Below are positions 32,269 to 43,351 of a stretch of 64,000 nt of DNA, piece by piece. The stretch lies in the NCBI GenBank assembly GCA_917880885.1, contig OU862919.1, positions 55,403,058 through 55,467,057 of the forward strand. The letters run 5' to 3'. The first letter of the stretch is position 1, and each line of letters begins with the position of its first letter. Origin of the DNA: Limnephilus marmoratus (taxonomy: Eukaryota; Arthropoda; Insecta; Trichoptera; Limnephilidae). Under the pieces are notes generated by a model. The model saw only the letters and a list, made by a program, of their open reading frames with translations. It ran no database searches and was not told the DNA's origin. The position numbers and the translations under genes were made by a program.

Positions 32269-35105
32269 TTATTTATTGTTTAATTTTTTTAGAGTTTGGG
32301 GTGCTGTGTTGAATAAGTCGAATTCACTGTATGAATTGTTAAAAAAGTGTGAAGCGCGATTAATTAATGTGTTTTGTTTAGAGTTAGTGTTGCATCGAGG
32401 AGTGTTAAGTGTGTGATTTAGCCTAGTTTGTCTGGTGGGCACTCTTAATTGAATTCTTTCAAGTAATTCCGGGCAATCTATCGCAGAGGTGGCTATCTTT
32501 TGCAAGAATATTACGTCTGCAGAATTTCTACGATTTTCTAGTGACGAGATTTTGAAAAACGTGGCTGACTCCACATAACTTAGATGAGGACGATATCCCC
32601 GAAAATCACGGTATCGTAGAAAACGATTTTGTATTTTCTCAATCCTTTCTATATATGTTGTGTACCTGGGATTCCAGACCTGAGAGGCATACTCCAGAGA
32701 ACTGCGTACACACGCAAAGTACAGCATTTTCATAGTGTTTACCTTTTTAAAGTGTTTGCCGGTTCTGAGTATGAAGCCAAGTGCCTTGGAAGCTTTTGCA
32801 ACTATGGATTCGATATGTCGGTCAAAAAGTAATTTCGGGTCTAGCACTACTCCCAAATCTTTAGCCTCCATCATTTTTTAAGTATTGTGCCGTTAAGGGA
32901 ATAATCAAAAGAAATGGGATTTTTGTTTCGGGTAAAGCTGATGACGCCGCATTTTTTAACATTTATTTGAAGGTTGTGTTGTGTACAGTAGCTATTTAGG
33001 CGATTTAAATCTTCTTGTACGCGAGTACAGTCATTGATACTTGTAACAGGAGAGAATATTTTCATGTCATCTGCGTATAATAACGTTCTGGAGTGTAGAA
33101 AACATTTTCCAATGTCATTAATGTATATGTTGAAGAGCAATGGTCCCAATAATGACCCTTGGGGTACTCCTGACGGTACGGTTACCCAATTCGATTTATA
33201 GCCACCGATGACTACTGCTTGGCTGCGATTTTTTAAATACGACGAGAGCCATCTGAGAAGATCTCCGTGCACGCCGATTAGTGAAAGTTTAGTCAACAAG
33301 ACATCATGGATTACTAAATCAAAGGCTTTGCTATAGTCTGTATATATTGCATCTACCTGTACGCGCTGGTCCATATTGTCTTGTAAGATTTCGACAAATG
33401 CCGTTAGGTTAGTGGTTGTAGATTTTCCTCTCATAAATCCATGTTGATTGTTGTTAAGTGACGATCTCAACGCTGTAAACATCTGGTCGTACACAATTTT
33501 TTCGAAAACCTTACTGAAAATGCAGAGCTTTGATACGGGCCTATAATTTTCAACGTCAGATTTTTGGCCGTTCTTGAAAATGGGAGTTACAAATGCAGTT
33601 TTCCAAGTGTTTGGCACAATTCCCTCATTAAGGGAGCGACTAAAAATTATGAATAATGGTTTAGAAAGGCTGCGCGCACATTTGCTTATGAAGAAAGGGG
33701 GAATTTTATCTGGGCCTGCGCCCTTATTGGGATCTAAATTTTCAAGTTGTTTCTGTATGTGATGCTGGTTGATTTCAATATTATGAATGCTAGCAATACA
33801 GGGCTCACTGGTGTAGTCTGGCAGGATCTGGTTAATCCGAGCACTATTATTGTAGACTGAAGTGAAATATTTAGAGAATAAGTTGCAGATGTCAGATCCT
33901 TTTTCAGCTTTTTCGTCTTTGAACATCATGGTATTCGGAACGCCATGGGATTTGGAGTTTGACTTAATGTAATTCCATACTTTTTTTGGATCGGAGGATA
34001 TATCATGTTCTATTTTAAGTAAGTATTTATTATGGCATTCCCAGTTTAGTTTTTTGTGACGTGATCTTAGTAGAGAGAAAGTGGCATACTCAGAAGGGTT
34101 TTTATATTTCTTGAACTTTTTAAAGTATTTATATTTTTCTGTTGTTAATTTGATGAGAGCAGAGTTTTACCAAGGCGGGTATTTCGAATTCCTACATAAT
34201 TTCATAGGAATATGGGCGTCTATAAGATGATTTAATTGTGAGTAGAATTTATTTAATGCTGTGTTCACGTCACCAAACGAAAGTAGCTCGTGCCAGTTTA
34301 CCTGGTCGAGAGATGTGTTAATTTGGTCGTAATCACCGCGCTTATAGACGTAAGCCCTTCTAGGCTCTTCCACTAGTGGAGCGGGTTCAGAAAATAAAAC
34401 TTCCATTATTAAGGAGGTGTGATGAGGGTCTTCTAAAATTAATGGTTCATCACATGCAGAGACCAGTACCAGGTCATTACATAGAACGAGGTCAAGAAAG
34501 TGACCGTTGGTATTTGGAATTCCATTACATTGATACAATCCCGAAAAATGCATGCAGTCAATAAATGATGTACTAACAGGCGATAGGCGATCACTGGGTA
34601 TAAATGACGTATTATTGAGAGACTTATTCCATGAAATGTCAGTGAGGTTAAAGTCACCTAGGATAATGAATTTGTCTGTGGGAAATTGCAACGTAAGTGC
34701 TAAAATTTGTGTGAGGAAGCTTTCCATATTTTTACGATATGTTGGTCCTTTAGGGAGGTAAACACAACATATGTGGAGATTTGTGTGTTTGGATCCCCTG
34801 GATTCTAATGTTATCCAGACGTCCTCAGCTTGTGAGTGCCACTCTGGGCGCTCGCGAGGTACCAGCTCACGACGAACAGCGACTAAAACACCCCCGCCCA
34901 AGCGTTGGCCCGTGCGAGTGTAGTCCCGATCTCGGCGGTGTACATCATAGCGATCATCAAATAGCTCTTCGTTGCGGATGCCATCAACAAGCCATGATTC
35001 AGACAGAGCGATAACATCATATTCGTTGGACCGAACAGCCACCAATAACTTGTCAGTTTTAGTACGTAACCCTCTCACATTTTGGTAATAGATATTTAAA
35101 GACAT
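32269..35105 (-). pseudogene. LINE ORF2: AP endonuclease and reverse transcriptase, two lesions only
   Basis: Endonuclease (35105-34167): IYYQNVRGLRTKTDKLL, catalytic Glu in ALSESWLVDG, GQRLGGGVLVAVRR, FIILGDFNLTDISW, then a tail with HHTSLIMEVL. A stop follows KYPPW at 34167 and the frame goes on as an uninterrupted linker. RT (33929-32871): GAGPDKIPPFF, VENYRPVSKLCIFSKVFEKI, QHGFMRGKSTTTN, YTDYSKAFDLVIH, SGVPQGSLLGPLLF, catalytic YADD. A one-base slip in an A-run near 32873 separates the thumb and C-terminal tail (EAKDLGVVLDPKLL, VRSSLEYASQVWNP), which end at 32269. One stop and one slip in about 945 codons mark a young copy. Confidence 0.9.
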
Positions 35106-35426
35106 TGGTTAAACGTGCGAATCTATGATTAAGTGCGGAATTGAAGTGAATTTGTGTCGATGTTCGTATTTTGTTATTGACGGATTTATGTTTATTTTTA
35201 TGAAATTCCCAAAGAATTTTACAAAAAATGCTAGAAAATTGTACAAAAGCTAAAAAGTGTGTTAGAATGAGTGGAACTAAGAAATGTATTAGAGTGATTA
35301 GATCCATAGGGTAGGCGTGGGGGATAAGGGAGGGAAGGGTGGGAAGGGTACATTCTAAGTGAGATGAAAATATAAGAATAATTAAAATAAAATTAGTATA
35401 AAGAAATGTAGTAATTTTAAAAGGCC

Positions 35427-35813
35427 TTATCTGGAGGCTTGGCTCAGCTGAGGACTTTCTGCATCTACTCTGTTGGGTCCTGTGGCTGGAGGCTCGCGGT
35501 CCATTTTCTTCAAATCTGCTTCCTTTGAGATAATGATGGGTGCTGACGTCGTATTTCGTCGTGCGTAAATTAAGCAGTTTTTTGTCCAGACGAATCTATA
35601 ACCTTTTTCTTTGGCGAGAAGCCTTGCGCGGTAGAATAGATGTTTATTCATGCTCGTGAGATGTTCACCTATGTAGACATTTTGCGGGGATCCCGTAAAC
35701 CCTAGTTCCGTTGACGTGATCCCTTTGCGGTCTTTTACCGCCTGCAGAAGCTGGTTTTTTAAGCTTCGGCTGGTTAATTTTTCAATCACAGATTTTAGTG
35801 CATTTTTTAATGC
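35427..35813 (-). pseudogene. LINE ORF1, C-terminal fragment
   Basis: The frame contains ITSTELGFTGSPQNVYIGEH, then TSMNKHLFYRARLLAKEK and RFVWTKNCLIYARRN. This is a familiar C-terminal block of insect jockey/CR1 ORF1 proteins, after which a Pro/Ser-rich tail ends at 35427. The N-terminal part is absent because the LINE copy starts at the terminal repeat at 35813. It lies about 320 bp upstream of ORF2. Confidence 0.75.
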
Positions 35814-35945
35814 ATTTTAGCGGGCTAATAACCATTAAAAAAAAATTTAAATGCAGTTCTCATTTTCTTTGCAAGACGCAGCTTTTGAGACCGCGGGCGT
35901 TTCTGAATTCAAAAGTTGAAATTATTGACACACGCTAGCCTGTAT

Positions 35946-36745
35946 GACAGTTCACGATATGTAAGTGAGCGATTATCACATCGACAACACAGTCATGTTT
36001 GGGAAGTGAAACCGGATGTTTAACCTCAAAAGGTAAATCTGATTTAGAAAGCCGCCCCCCAATACGTAACAGATTATCTCCATCAAGAAATAGAGATAAA
36101 CTCTGAAGCCTTTTGGAATAAAATTTGCCTTCCTGGAGTGCAGCAATATCTCCTGCAAAATGAATACTCTGCACCGCACGAGTCACAGCCTTTTCAGCAG
36201 TCATAAGATTATTGACCGTTCCAGAGGAGAGTGATATCTTTTTTATGAATCGGAGGACATAAACGACAATCCTTAGTAGTTTATCCCAAGTGGATATACG
36301 CTGAGCCAGTTCACTCAGGACCGATTTTTCACCCTGAAATGTTGCAGTGAGCACATTAGCTTTGTATTCAAGCATTTCACCAGTATTGGAAGGGTGAAAC
36401 GGTTTTAATGGCCATTCCAAAGGTGGGCAGCGAATCCATGATGGGCCGTTCCACCATAAATCATGTGAAATGAGTTGGGAAGGAAGCATGCCACGAGAAA
36501 GGCAGTCGCTCGGCAGTCGCTCACTCACTACCAGCAAAGTGGTAAAAGTTCTCTGGAGACAAATTTTCTTGGCACTGAGCCACGCGATTACTAACAAACA
36601 CCGACGGTGAAGAATGTATCCAAGAGAGCGCAATGGTAGAATCGGAAAACGCATATGTTACTGCAATAGGAAGATGCTCAGAATAATTATCTTGAACCGT
36701 CCGTATTAATTTGGACATCAATACTGCGGCACAGAGCTCCAAAAC
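35946..36745 (-). pseudogene. BEL-2 RNase H end and integrase zinc domain
   Basis: Two overlapping frames are joined by a shift near 36540. The first (36742-36521) carries the RNase H Glu in MELCAAVLMSKLI and Asp in TYAFSDSTIALSWIH. The second (36654-35935) carries LPSDCLSRGMLPSQL, LWWNGPSWI and then the spacer, with LRIGGRLSKSDLPFEVKHPV and the His pair of the integrase zinc domain (AHLHIVNCH). A 12-base duplication (ggcagtcgctcggcagtcgctc) near 36500 may cause the shift. Confidence 0.85.
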
Positions 36746-37860
36746 GAGTGAAGGTCTTCACTTTGGTGGGAGAAACCTTTGATTTTGCGCACAACAATCT
36801 CACTGTAATTTTCCCAAACAGATCAGTGGTGTGCAAATAAATCACACAGCCGTAACCATTCATGTTTGCATCGCAGAAAGCAACAACGAGCACCGTACTG
36901 TCTTTCAGGACACCAACATGGCGAGGGAATTTCATCATTGAAATTAGAGGAAATTCCTGTGTAAGCGCCGAAAACCGATGAATAACGCTATCAGGGGGTG
37001 TATTATCCCAACCAATGTTGCACAGCCATAGCTCTTTGATAAGTAATTTAGTGTACAGAATGACAGGGGCGACCAAGCCGAGGACATCAAATAAGCGGGC
37101 GACTATGGAGATTATGCTCCGCTTTGTGCACTTCTCCTCAACATAAGATGTCGTAAAGAAGAAGCTGTCATCAGCTGGTTCCCACAAAAGGCCCAACACC
37201 TTAAAGGTATTGTTAGAACCAACAGTGAAGTCCACTGGGCTGCGGTGAGAATCCGGGAGGTTCTCAAGTACAACTTGAGAATTACTAGTCCATATTACTA
37301 AATCAAAGGCACCAGATTTAAACAACGAGATTAATTCTCGAGAAAGACGTATGGCGCTGGGCTCATCTGCAATAGAATAGACCAGGTCGTCCATATACAG
37401 CTTGGACTCTGCCATTTTGGCAGCGTCCGGGTAATGTGGTCTCATATCCTGGGCCAACTGGCTAACAGTCCGCATTGCTATGTATGGACTTGCCTTCAAG
37501 CCGAAAGGAACTTGATTGAAATGGATAGTTCGTATGAGACCATTATTCGAGAATTGAAATAAGATCCTAAGGTATCTACGATGCTTGCTAGGAACTTCAA
37601 TCTGTAAATACATTTGCTTTATATCCGCATTCATAGCGATGGGAAAAATACGAAAGTCAAGCAAAAGCAGAAACAAATCGGCTTGCAAATTGGGACCAGT
37701 ATGAATAATGTCATTCAGTGACAGCCCTGTGTGTGTTTTAGCACTAGCATCGAGCACAATACGAAGCATTGGTTTGTCTGGACGAGTGACAGCATGATGT
37801 GGGATGTAATATCCATCTTCTGTGATATCGGACTCTGAGACTTCTGATAGGTAATTATAT
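36687..37860 (-). pseudogene. BEL-2 reverse transcriptase and RNase H start
   Basis: The frame reads LRIVLDASAKTHTGLSLNDI, MNADIKQMYLQIEVP, VPFGLKASPYIAMR, catalytic LYMDDLVYS, then FKVLGLLWEPADDSF, the thumb with IISIVARLFDVLGLVAPVI, and the RNase H first Asp in VVAFCDANMNGYGCVIY. It is open for 360 codons from 37769. A stop just above, near 37862, separates it from the protease-RT linker at 37869-38141. It copies element RNA to cDNA. Confidence 0.9.
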
Positions 37861-37862
37861 TC

Positions 37863-39648
37863 AATATATTAACTGATAACCTTGTTATAATTCTCCTGCA
37901 AAGCAGGGGAATGTTTAAATTTTCGCTCAAATTCCAAAAATCGGCATTGGGCAGCAGTACGAGAATTACCCAATTGTCTTGGATCTTTACAGATAGGTAA
38001 AGCAACAGAATATCTACCATCATCAGTGCGAGAAATCGATGAAGTAAAGAGATTCTCACATTCTGTCTCCTCCGGACTTAGAAATTTTATATTAGGTATC
38101 TCTTCTAACAGCCAAAATTTTTGTTCAAAATTAAAAATCATTCAGTGCGAGTGCCGAAAATGATGTGTTTGTGTTGAGCACATTATTGGGGTAATCACCC
38201 ATCAACACGAAACCGAAAGCGGTCGATAACGCGGGGGGTGCACTAGTACCCGATTCAACCCTGTTACCTAAATAAATATATGGGAACAGTGGTGCACCTA
38301 TGACGACATCCACGCATCCAGGAATATTGCACGTTAAGTTCGCGAGAGGTATGCCCTCTAAATACTTCATGTCACCCTTGGCTATACAGTGATAAGGTAA
38401 TTGGGCGGTGATACTGTCAACGACAAGCGCATGTATATTATATTTATTCTCTGGGTATACGCGGGACTCAATGTCCAAATAAACGTAACCGAAAATTGGT
38501 CGAGACGTTGATCCAATTCCTTTGACAAATAATTACTCAAAGGAATTATTGACAAATTCAGCGTCTTACAACAATCGACCGTAATCAAATTATTTTGAGA
38601 GCCATTACCAATTAGGCACCGAACAATTACTTTATTTCCGTTTTTAAGCTTCGCATATACTTGTGCGGTTGAAAGTAAAATAGAAGAGTTCGGTGTTACT
38701 TTGGTAGAAAGCGAACACGAAGGATCGACATTCGCGGTCCCCTCCACTTGCATATCACAAATACCAGTTCCATTGATGCTGGATGACACTGGAGGGGGGA
38801 ATGACGGTTCTTCACTGGTAGGTACTTGCGACGTATGTATATGAGCATTGGTTTTCATATTATTCACACTGCCGAAATGTAAGAATGTATGATGACGTTT
38901 ATTGCACAAATCACAAACTAACCCCGATTTACATGACTTGATTGTATGTGAACCACTAAGGCAATTTACACAGGCACGTTTCGATTTTATAAATTCAAAT
39001 CGAGCCTGTGGGGAACTCATACATTTAAACTTTGAACAAACGTTGACTAAATGATCAGTTTTGTTACACAGAATACAACCTTTCGGCGGAGCTGGGAAGC
39101 GCGGAATATTCGCATTACTCGCGACGAACGATTTAGTTTTATTTGATCGGGAGGACGAAAAAGGATGCGTTTTATTTACAACACCATGCGAGCTACTCGA
39201 TCGTTCTAAAATCTTTACTTGATCTTGTACAAACGAAACTAACTCATTATAATAAGGAATTTCTTTATTACGAACTGTCAGCACAAAGTTTTGAGCAGTC
39301 TGTGTATCAATTTTTCTTACCGCGCAGTGAAACAAAATAAAATCAGTTAAATTCTCATTATCTAACTACTTTAATGCCGACACTGACGAAGAATATCTTT
39401 CAATGAAAGAATTGAGACTGGCAGATGTATTCGTGCAGTTTTTCGCATCAAGAATATTATTTAAATAATGTGTTCCTAGTGCACGTTTATCCTGTACTTT
39501 TTTAACTAAACTCTCTCAAATGATCTGATATTTCTCACCCGTAGGCACAATGCCTGCGGTTACATTTAACGCCCCGTGTGTGAGTTTTCCGACTAAGTAC
39601 TGCACACGCTGCGAGTCAGTTAGCTGTCTATTATTATGGATATTGGCT
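37863..39648 (-). pseudogene. BEL-2 gag C-terminal half, protease and linker
   Basis: 39648-39336 (with two stops) reads LTDSQRVQYLVGKLTHGALN and KRALGTHYLNNIL, part of the BEL gag core. 39335-38382 has the zinc knuckles (CILCNKTDHLVNVC; CVNCLSGSHTIKSC, CDLCNKRHHTFLH). The protease follows, where the active site reads RCLIGNGSQNNLIT, so the usual DSGSQ is changed. The rest of the protease is in other frames at 38478-38131 (VDVVIGAPLFPYIYLG, FGFVLMGDYP). The linker (FNFEQKFWLLEEIP, SPEETECENLF, LGNSRTAAQCRFL) runs to 37869. The right edge is the piggyBac insertion. Confidence 0.85.
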
Positions 39649-39652
39649 TTAA

Positions 39653-42024
39653 CCCATTACCTCCATGAATTTTTATTTTATTTTTATAAACTTGAATCAT
39701 CATTATAACCCGATAGTATAGACTTAAAGAAGAGCCCAAAATCCCTCCCAGCCCTCACCAGAGCGTCTAGAAAATTGATGCCTAAACGCAACTCTTGGAA
39801 GTAACCCCTCTAAGCAAAATGTATGTCAACTATGGGTTAAGTGCAGTCTACTGTGTGATTTACATTGATAATATAAAATAAATGATTGCCTTTGTTTATA
39901 ATTCAATGAAAAAAAAAATATGGAAAATACGCAAAATAATAAAAAAATCAATATTAAAAAAATAATTCAAGAATGAGGAAACTAACCAAATCTAAGCAAA
40001 TTATTCTTTAAGTGATTCTGTTCGAAGTAGTCAAAATGAAGGGCTGGGTTGCAGGCCCGGCACCGATAGCCTGTTGGATTTTTTTTACACAGAACATAAC
40101 GAATATGAGATTTGCCACGATATTGCAAATGAAATTCTTTCATTCGAGGTACACAATTCCCATCTTCTGTGTCATGGCCTTCCTTCACAGGAGGTTCTCC
40201 GAATTTGGTATTGTTCTGATTTGGAAAAGACAATAAAAGAGGTAAACTCCACATGGAATGCCTTCTGGGAAAGGTTTCTCTGTTGCCTAGTCATCTTCTG
40301 GTTTCCCATATCATGCTCGTCCTTCCTCAAGAAGCATTGCAACTTCCATCCATTTACAAGAGACAAGAGCGCTGCTAAGGCAAGATACAAATAAAGGCCA
40401 GTACCACTTCTTTGACCGAACGTTGACCCGATAATTTTGTATACCATTATCAGGAGGTCCACCCATTCCCAAATTGCAATTTTGTATTGGCACCGGGCAA
40501 TCGATTTTTTTGCATGCTTTCTCCAAATTGTTGCCTTTTTTGTCTTTCTTCGATATCTGCCAACGCTGCACTTGACGTACTGGCTCCATTCGATCATAGT
40601 TCATGGCCACTGTAGTAACAGTAGTAGGACAGCCGTGTAGTAACACGGCTGTCCTACCAACGGCATACAAGGATTTGGTTTTCTACATCTACCACCGCAT
40701 CAAATTTACCGATAATTATAAGAGCGATGAGAGTTACACTTTAGCTAGGTAAATGAACGCTATGCGCAAGAGAAATATAAAAGAAAATGATACCTTTAGA
40801 CAATTATTTTCCTGTCTTCAACTTGCCTGAAGCTTCAAAGTTAAGAAGCTATATGTGCCAGTAGCGCGCATTCTCTTATCCTTCAGGATACACATCAAAT
40901 GGTGAGATGTGAAGAAATTGTCCATAAATAGCTCATGGCGTGTGGGGAACTCTATATATTCTTCCGTAGAAGTAGGACTGATAATCCCTGATCTAATTCG
41001 GGGTCATATGTATCAGATGCTCCGGAATACGGCACTGCTTGGAACAGGTAACCTTAGACCACATTTGTTTATAGTGAGACTTCTTTTTGTACCTACTGTA
41101 GTTTTGATTTTTTGGCTGGTAGTGCACTTGAATTAGATATTCGCAAGGTATTACGACTCACACAGGACGATGTTGAAGGCTGACCCCAGTGAAGGTCTCA
41201 ATTTTCTCAATTTCGATGTTGCGCTCGATTACAAATGTGTCAGCAATATCTCGAAAGTTATCCACCTCCGCATCTTCGTTATATGTCATCAAATAATCGT
41301 CAATATGCTCTTCGTTCATCTGTTTATCAACGTTCTCTGGAGGAATCACAACAATAGCGCGTTATTAACAATATTATTGTCATCACTTTCACTTACGCTA
41401 AAAGAGCGCTCCAATTCTGCCATCATTTCATCGTGATTCAACGATTTCGTTTTATAACGACGAATTAGGTAGGTATAGGAGAAGTAGGTATTTTCGACAT
41501 GATAAAAAATATACAAAAACCGCAGACAAACTATTGATTTCAATAAAAATCACTCATAAAAACACTACAAATCCGTATTATTTGAAGGCAAGCTAACCAA
41601 AAACGTATGTAAACACTGTCACAGCTAACCTCCAAAGGTTGCGCGCAGGCATCTCCTGATTTCAGTGACAGATTGCTGTCATCTTATGCATATAATACTA
41701 TGTTGAAACAGTGTTTCAAGTGTTTCAATTTCAATTTAATCTTTTGATAACAATATGTGATTCACACATGTTTTATTTTTTTCCGATTTATTTTTTTTTT
41801 CTTTTTTTCTAAATGGGTCTATTTTCAGGGCTTTCGTAAAAAACAATTAAAAATAAGATAATTAATAAAATTTATCAAATTATGTTAATTATTGAAAGCT
41901 AACATACCAATTTGTAAATGCTGCATAACAACTTGGTGGAATTTGGCTTTATTCATAGTGAAAAAAAAACATACTTTTCATCAATTTTTTTGATGCCTAT
42001 AGACATCGTCATGAAGGTAATGGG
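39653..42024 (-). mobile_element. piggyBac-type transposon inserted in BEL-2 gag
   Basis: TTAA lies at 39649-39652 and 42025-42028. The ends are CCCATTACCTCCATGA on the left and TCATGAAGGTAATGGG on the right, inverted repeats of about 16 bp with the CCC...GGG ends of piggyBac. It is 2.37 kb, with a broken transposase on the minus strand. 41550-42024 is 5' non-coding. Removal restores BEL-2 gag reading. Confidence 0.92.
39982..41500 (-). pseudogene. piggyBac transposase, multiply frameshifted
   Basis: The N-terminal acidic part lies at 41460-41158 in two frames (NHDEMMAELERSFSVSESDD; EEHIDDYLMTYNEDAEVD). A central part at 41000-40840 holds the catalytic block ELFMDNFFTSHHLMCILKDK. The C-terminal part of the core (40620-40300) reads MNYDRMEPVRQVQRWQ and YRVNVRSKKWYWPLF. 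The block around the last catalytic Asp (GG-VDLL-DNG) is split between two frames by an indel near 40455. The C-terminal Cys-rich domain (CKKNPTGYRCRACNPALH) ends at 39982. The region between about 40680 and 40820 is decayed. It cannot make active enzyme. Confidence 0.85.
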
Positions 42025-42028
42025 TTAA

Positions 42029-42425
42029 ATGACTCAAAAAATTTCGGCCAGCTTTCATTTTTACCATCGAAGGTTGGAAGATCTATTGGAGGAAGATTAA
42101 TCATACACGGCTCCCACGAATTATTTTGTGACGTAAGTGATTCTCTTACAGAAGTTTTCATATTCGATCTAGTTCGTTTGATCTTCAAAAAAGATCCTCA
42201 AATGCATTTAAAGCTTGGAAATCTGGTTTAAATTCTGGATTTAAAGTTAACTGACGATCATTGATGCTATCTATAATACTTTAAAATTGACTTCGCATTT
42301 GATCAATTGTCTCTGACTGAGCCATAAACACTTCGTTATTTCTTGACTCAAAATTAGATATGTTCTTTGTTAAATTATACTGATCGTTCATACGAAAAAA
42401 AAAAGATTTTCCTTTTTTGCGGTTA
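42029..42425 (-). pseudogene. BEL-2 gag, N-terminal fragment
   Basis: From about 42392 the minus strand reads MNDQYNLTKNISNFESRNNE, then MAQSETIDQMRSQF, LNPEFKPDFQALNAFE. With shifts it reaches LPPIDLPTFDGKNESW, whose last block is the P-x-F-x-G signature of BEL/Pao gag. Several stops are present. 42430-42782 is the leader up to the right LTR, with no further feature except a tRNA-primer-like TGGTCACTTCG near the LTR. Confidence 0.75.
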
Positions 42426-42782
42426 AAAGAATAAGCGATCTGTTTTGAGCCTCATCGGCACCTTCCGCCGTAATTCTTGGCATTTTTTATATATGCGAAA
42501 AGATTACCACAAAATTTTATAATAATGTTACAATGTTAATAATTAACTAATAATAATAATGTTGCGATAAATTATCCAAAATTACGACAATTCTGCGAAC
42601 ATCCAAATATATCATCCAAAAGAAAAAATAAGACCAGCTATAGTTCTCAAAAATGAGAGGTACTTCAAATTTACCAAAAAAAAAAAACGTAAATTCAAAC
42701 GTCCATGTAATATAGGCTATAATCTAGAATCGAATATTAAAGTATGAATGAATAATCCAGGCTACGAAGTGACCATTAAATA

Positions 42783-43351
42783 TGTAGGGGCGTGTAAATA
42801 GCCCCAGACACTAGGGAATACTACCCTATGTAATTAATGAAAGATGAACTCTTCCCTATGTGACACAAAATAGATTATACAGCAATTCCAAAATCCTCAG
42901 TGAAAACCAAACAAAAACTCACTCTGAGAATGCAGCTCTCCACACGATGTCCAGCACAAACGACACTAGTTTCCTTCAAATATTGATTTTACCAAGGCGG
43001 TAGTGCACAATCTCAACATGTGTTTATCACAGGAAGGTTGTTCACACGATGGATATGAATTTGCAAATTAATAGTACGTGCCGAAATCTCACAACAATAA
43101 TTTAATTATGGGTTAATTATTTGATTATGACTGACATCTATTGGCTTTAACCAACACTCACGTCGGAAGTAATTGCTTGCCCCACAGAGGTCAGAAAATG
43201 CCTGAATTCACTGAATTTCAATGTCACATAGGGAAATTCAATATAATACAACCACCGTAGATGGCGCCCCCATGGTCCCATAGCATAAATTATTAATTTA
43301 AACAAGATTAATGCCCAAATGTATTTAAATATATTTTATAGCGCGTATCCA
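42783..43351 (-). repeat. 5' LTR of BEL-2
   Basis: Partner of 29542-30114. Differences are scattered substitutions and a few short indels (for example the loss of 4 bp near 42970), so the insertion is older than the gypsy at 18427. Confidence 0.93.

Larger units (their letters stand above)
32005..35813 (-). mobile_element. Jockey-type LINE inside the DNA transposon
   Basis: This is a nearly full non-LTR element on the minus strand: the ORF1 C-terminus (35427-35813), ORF2 with endonuclease and RT (32269-35105), and a 3' UTR with a G-rich tract near 32165 (C-rich on the minus strand). The tail is A-rich near 32005-32040. The 5' end is truncated directly at the inner end of the host element's terminal repeat. 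Same family as 1937-3975 and 3976-5698. Confidence 0.85.
31505..35937. mobile_element. DNA transposon with 8-bp target duplication, carrying a LINE
   Basis: The duplication gcctgtat lies at 31497-31504 and 35938-35945; removing the insert restores the BEL-2 zinc-domain frame exactly. The ends are inverted: TATCGTGTGTCG on the left and TAGCGTGTGTCA on the right strand reversed. Further inverted blocks follow inside: aaacgcccggggtctcaaa against tttgagaccgcgggcgttt, and an exact 18-mer, tattagcccgctaaaatg (31628-31645), against its complement (35814-35831). Without the LINE (about 32005-35813) the element is about 625 bp and has no transposase. 8-bp duplications fit hAT, P or Merlin-like elements; the end sequence does not let me choose. 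Confidence 0.85.
29542..43351 (-). mobile_element. BEL-2: 13.8-kb BEL/Pao retrotransposon, nested
   Basis: It is flanked by LTRs of 573 bp (29542-30114) and 569 bp (42783-43351), which start TGTAGG and end TATTCA / TATCCA. The likely target duplication is ataat / ttaat. A polypurine tract (AAGGCGGGGAATA on the minus strand) lies next to the left LTR, fixing minus orientation. Gene order from the right is gag, protease, RT, RNase H, integrase. Two later insertions enlarge it: piggyBac (39653-42024) and an 8-bp-TSD transposon (31505-35937). It splits an R4-type LINE. Confidence 0.92.

Noticed and set aside
34376..35014. Plus-strand frames opposite the LINE endonuclease
   Set aside because: Antisense shadows of a well-supported ORF2.
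29542..43351. Unrelated repeats at the two ends of the R4 gap
   Set aside because: They first looked like a dispersed repeat, but TG...CA ends, polypurine tract, orientation and rejoined R4 frame show they are the LTR pair of BEL-2.
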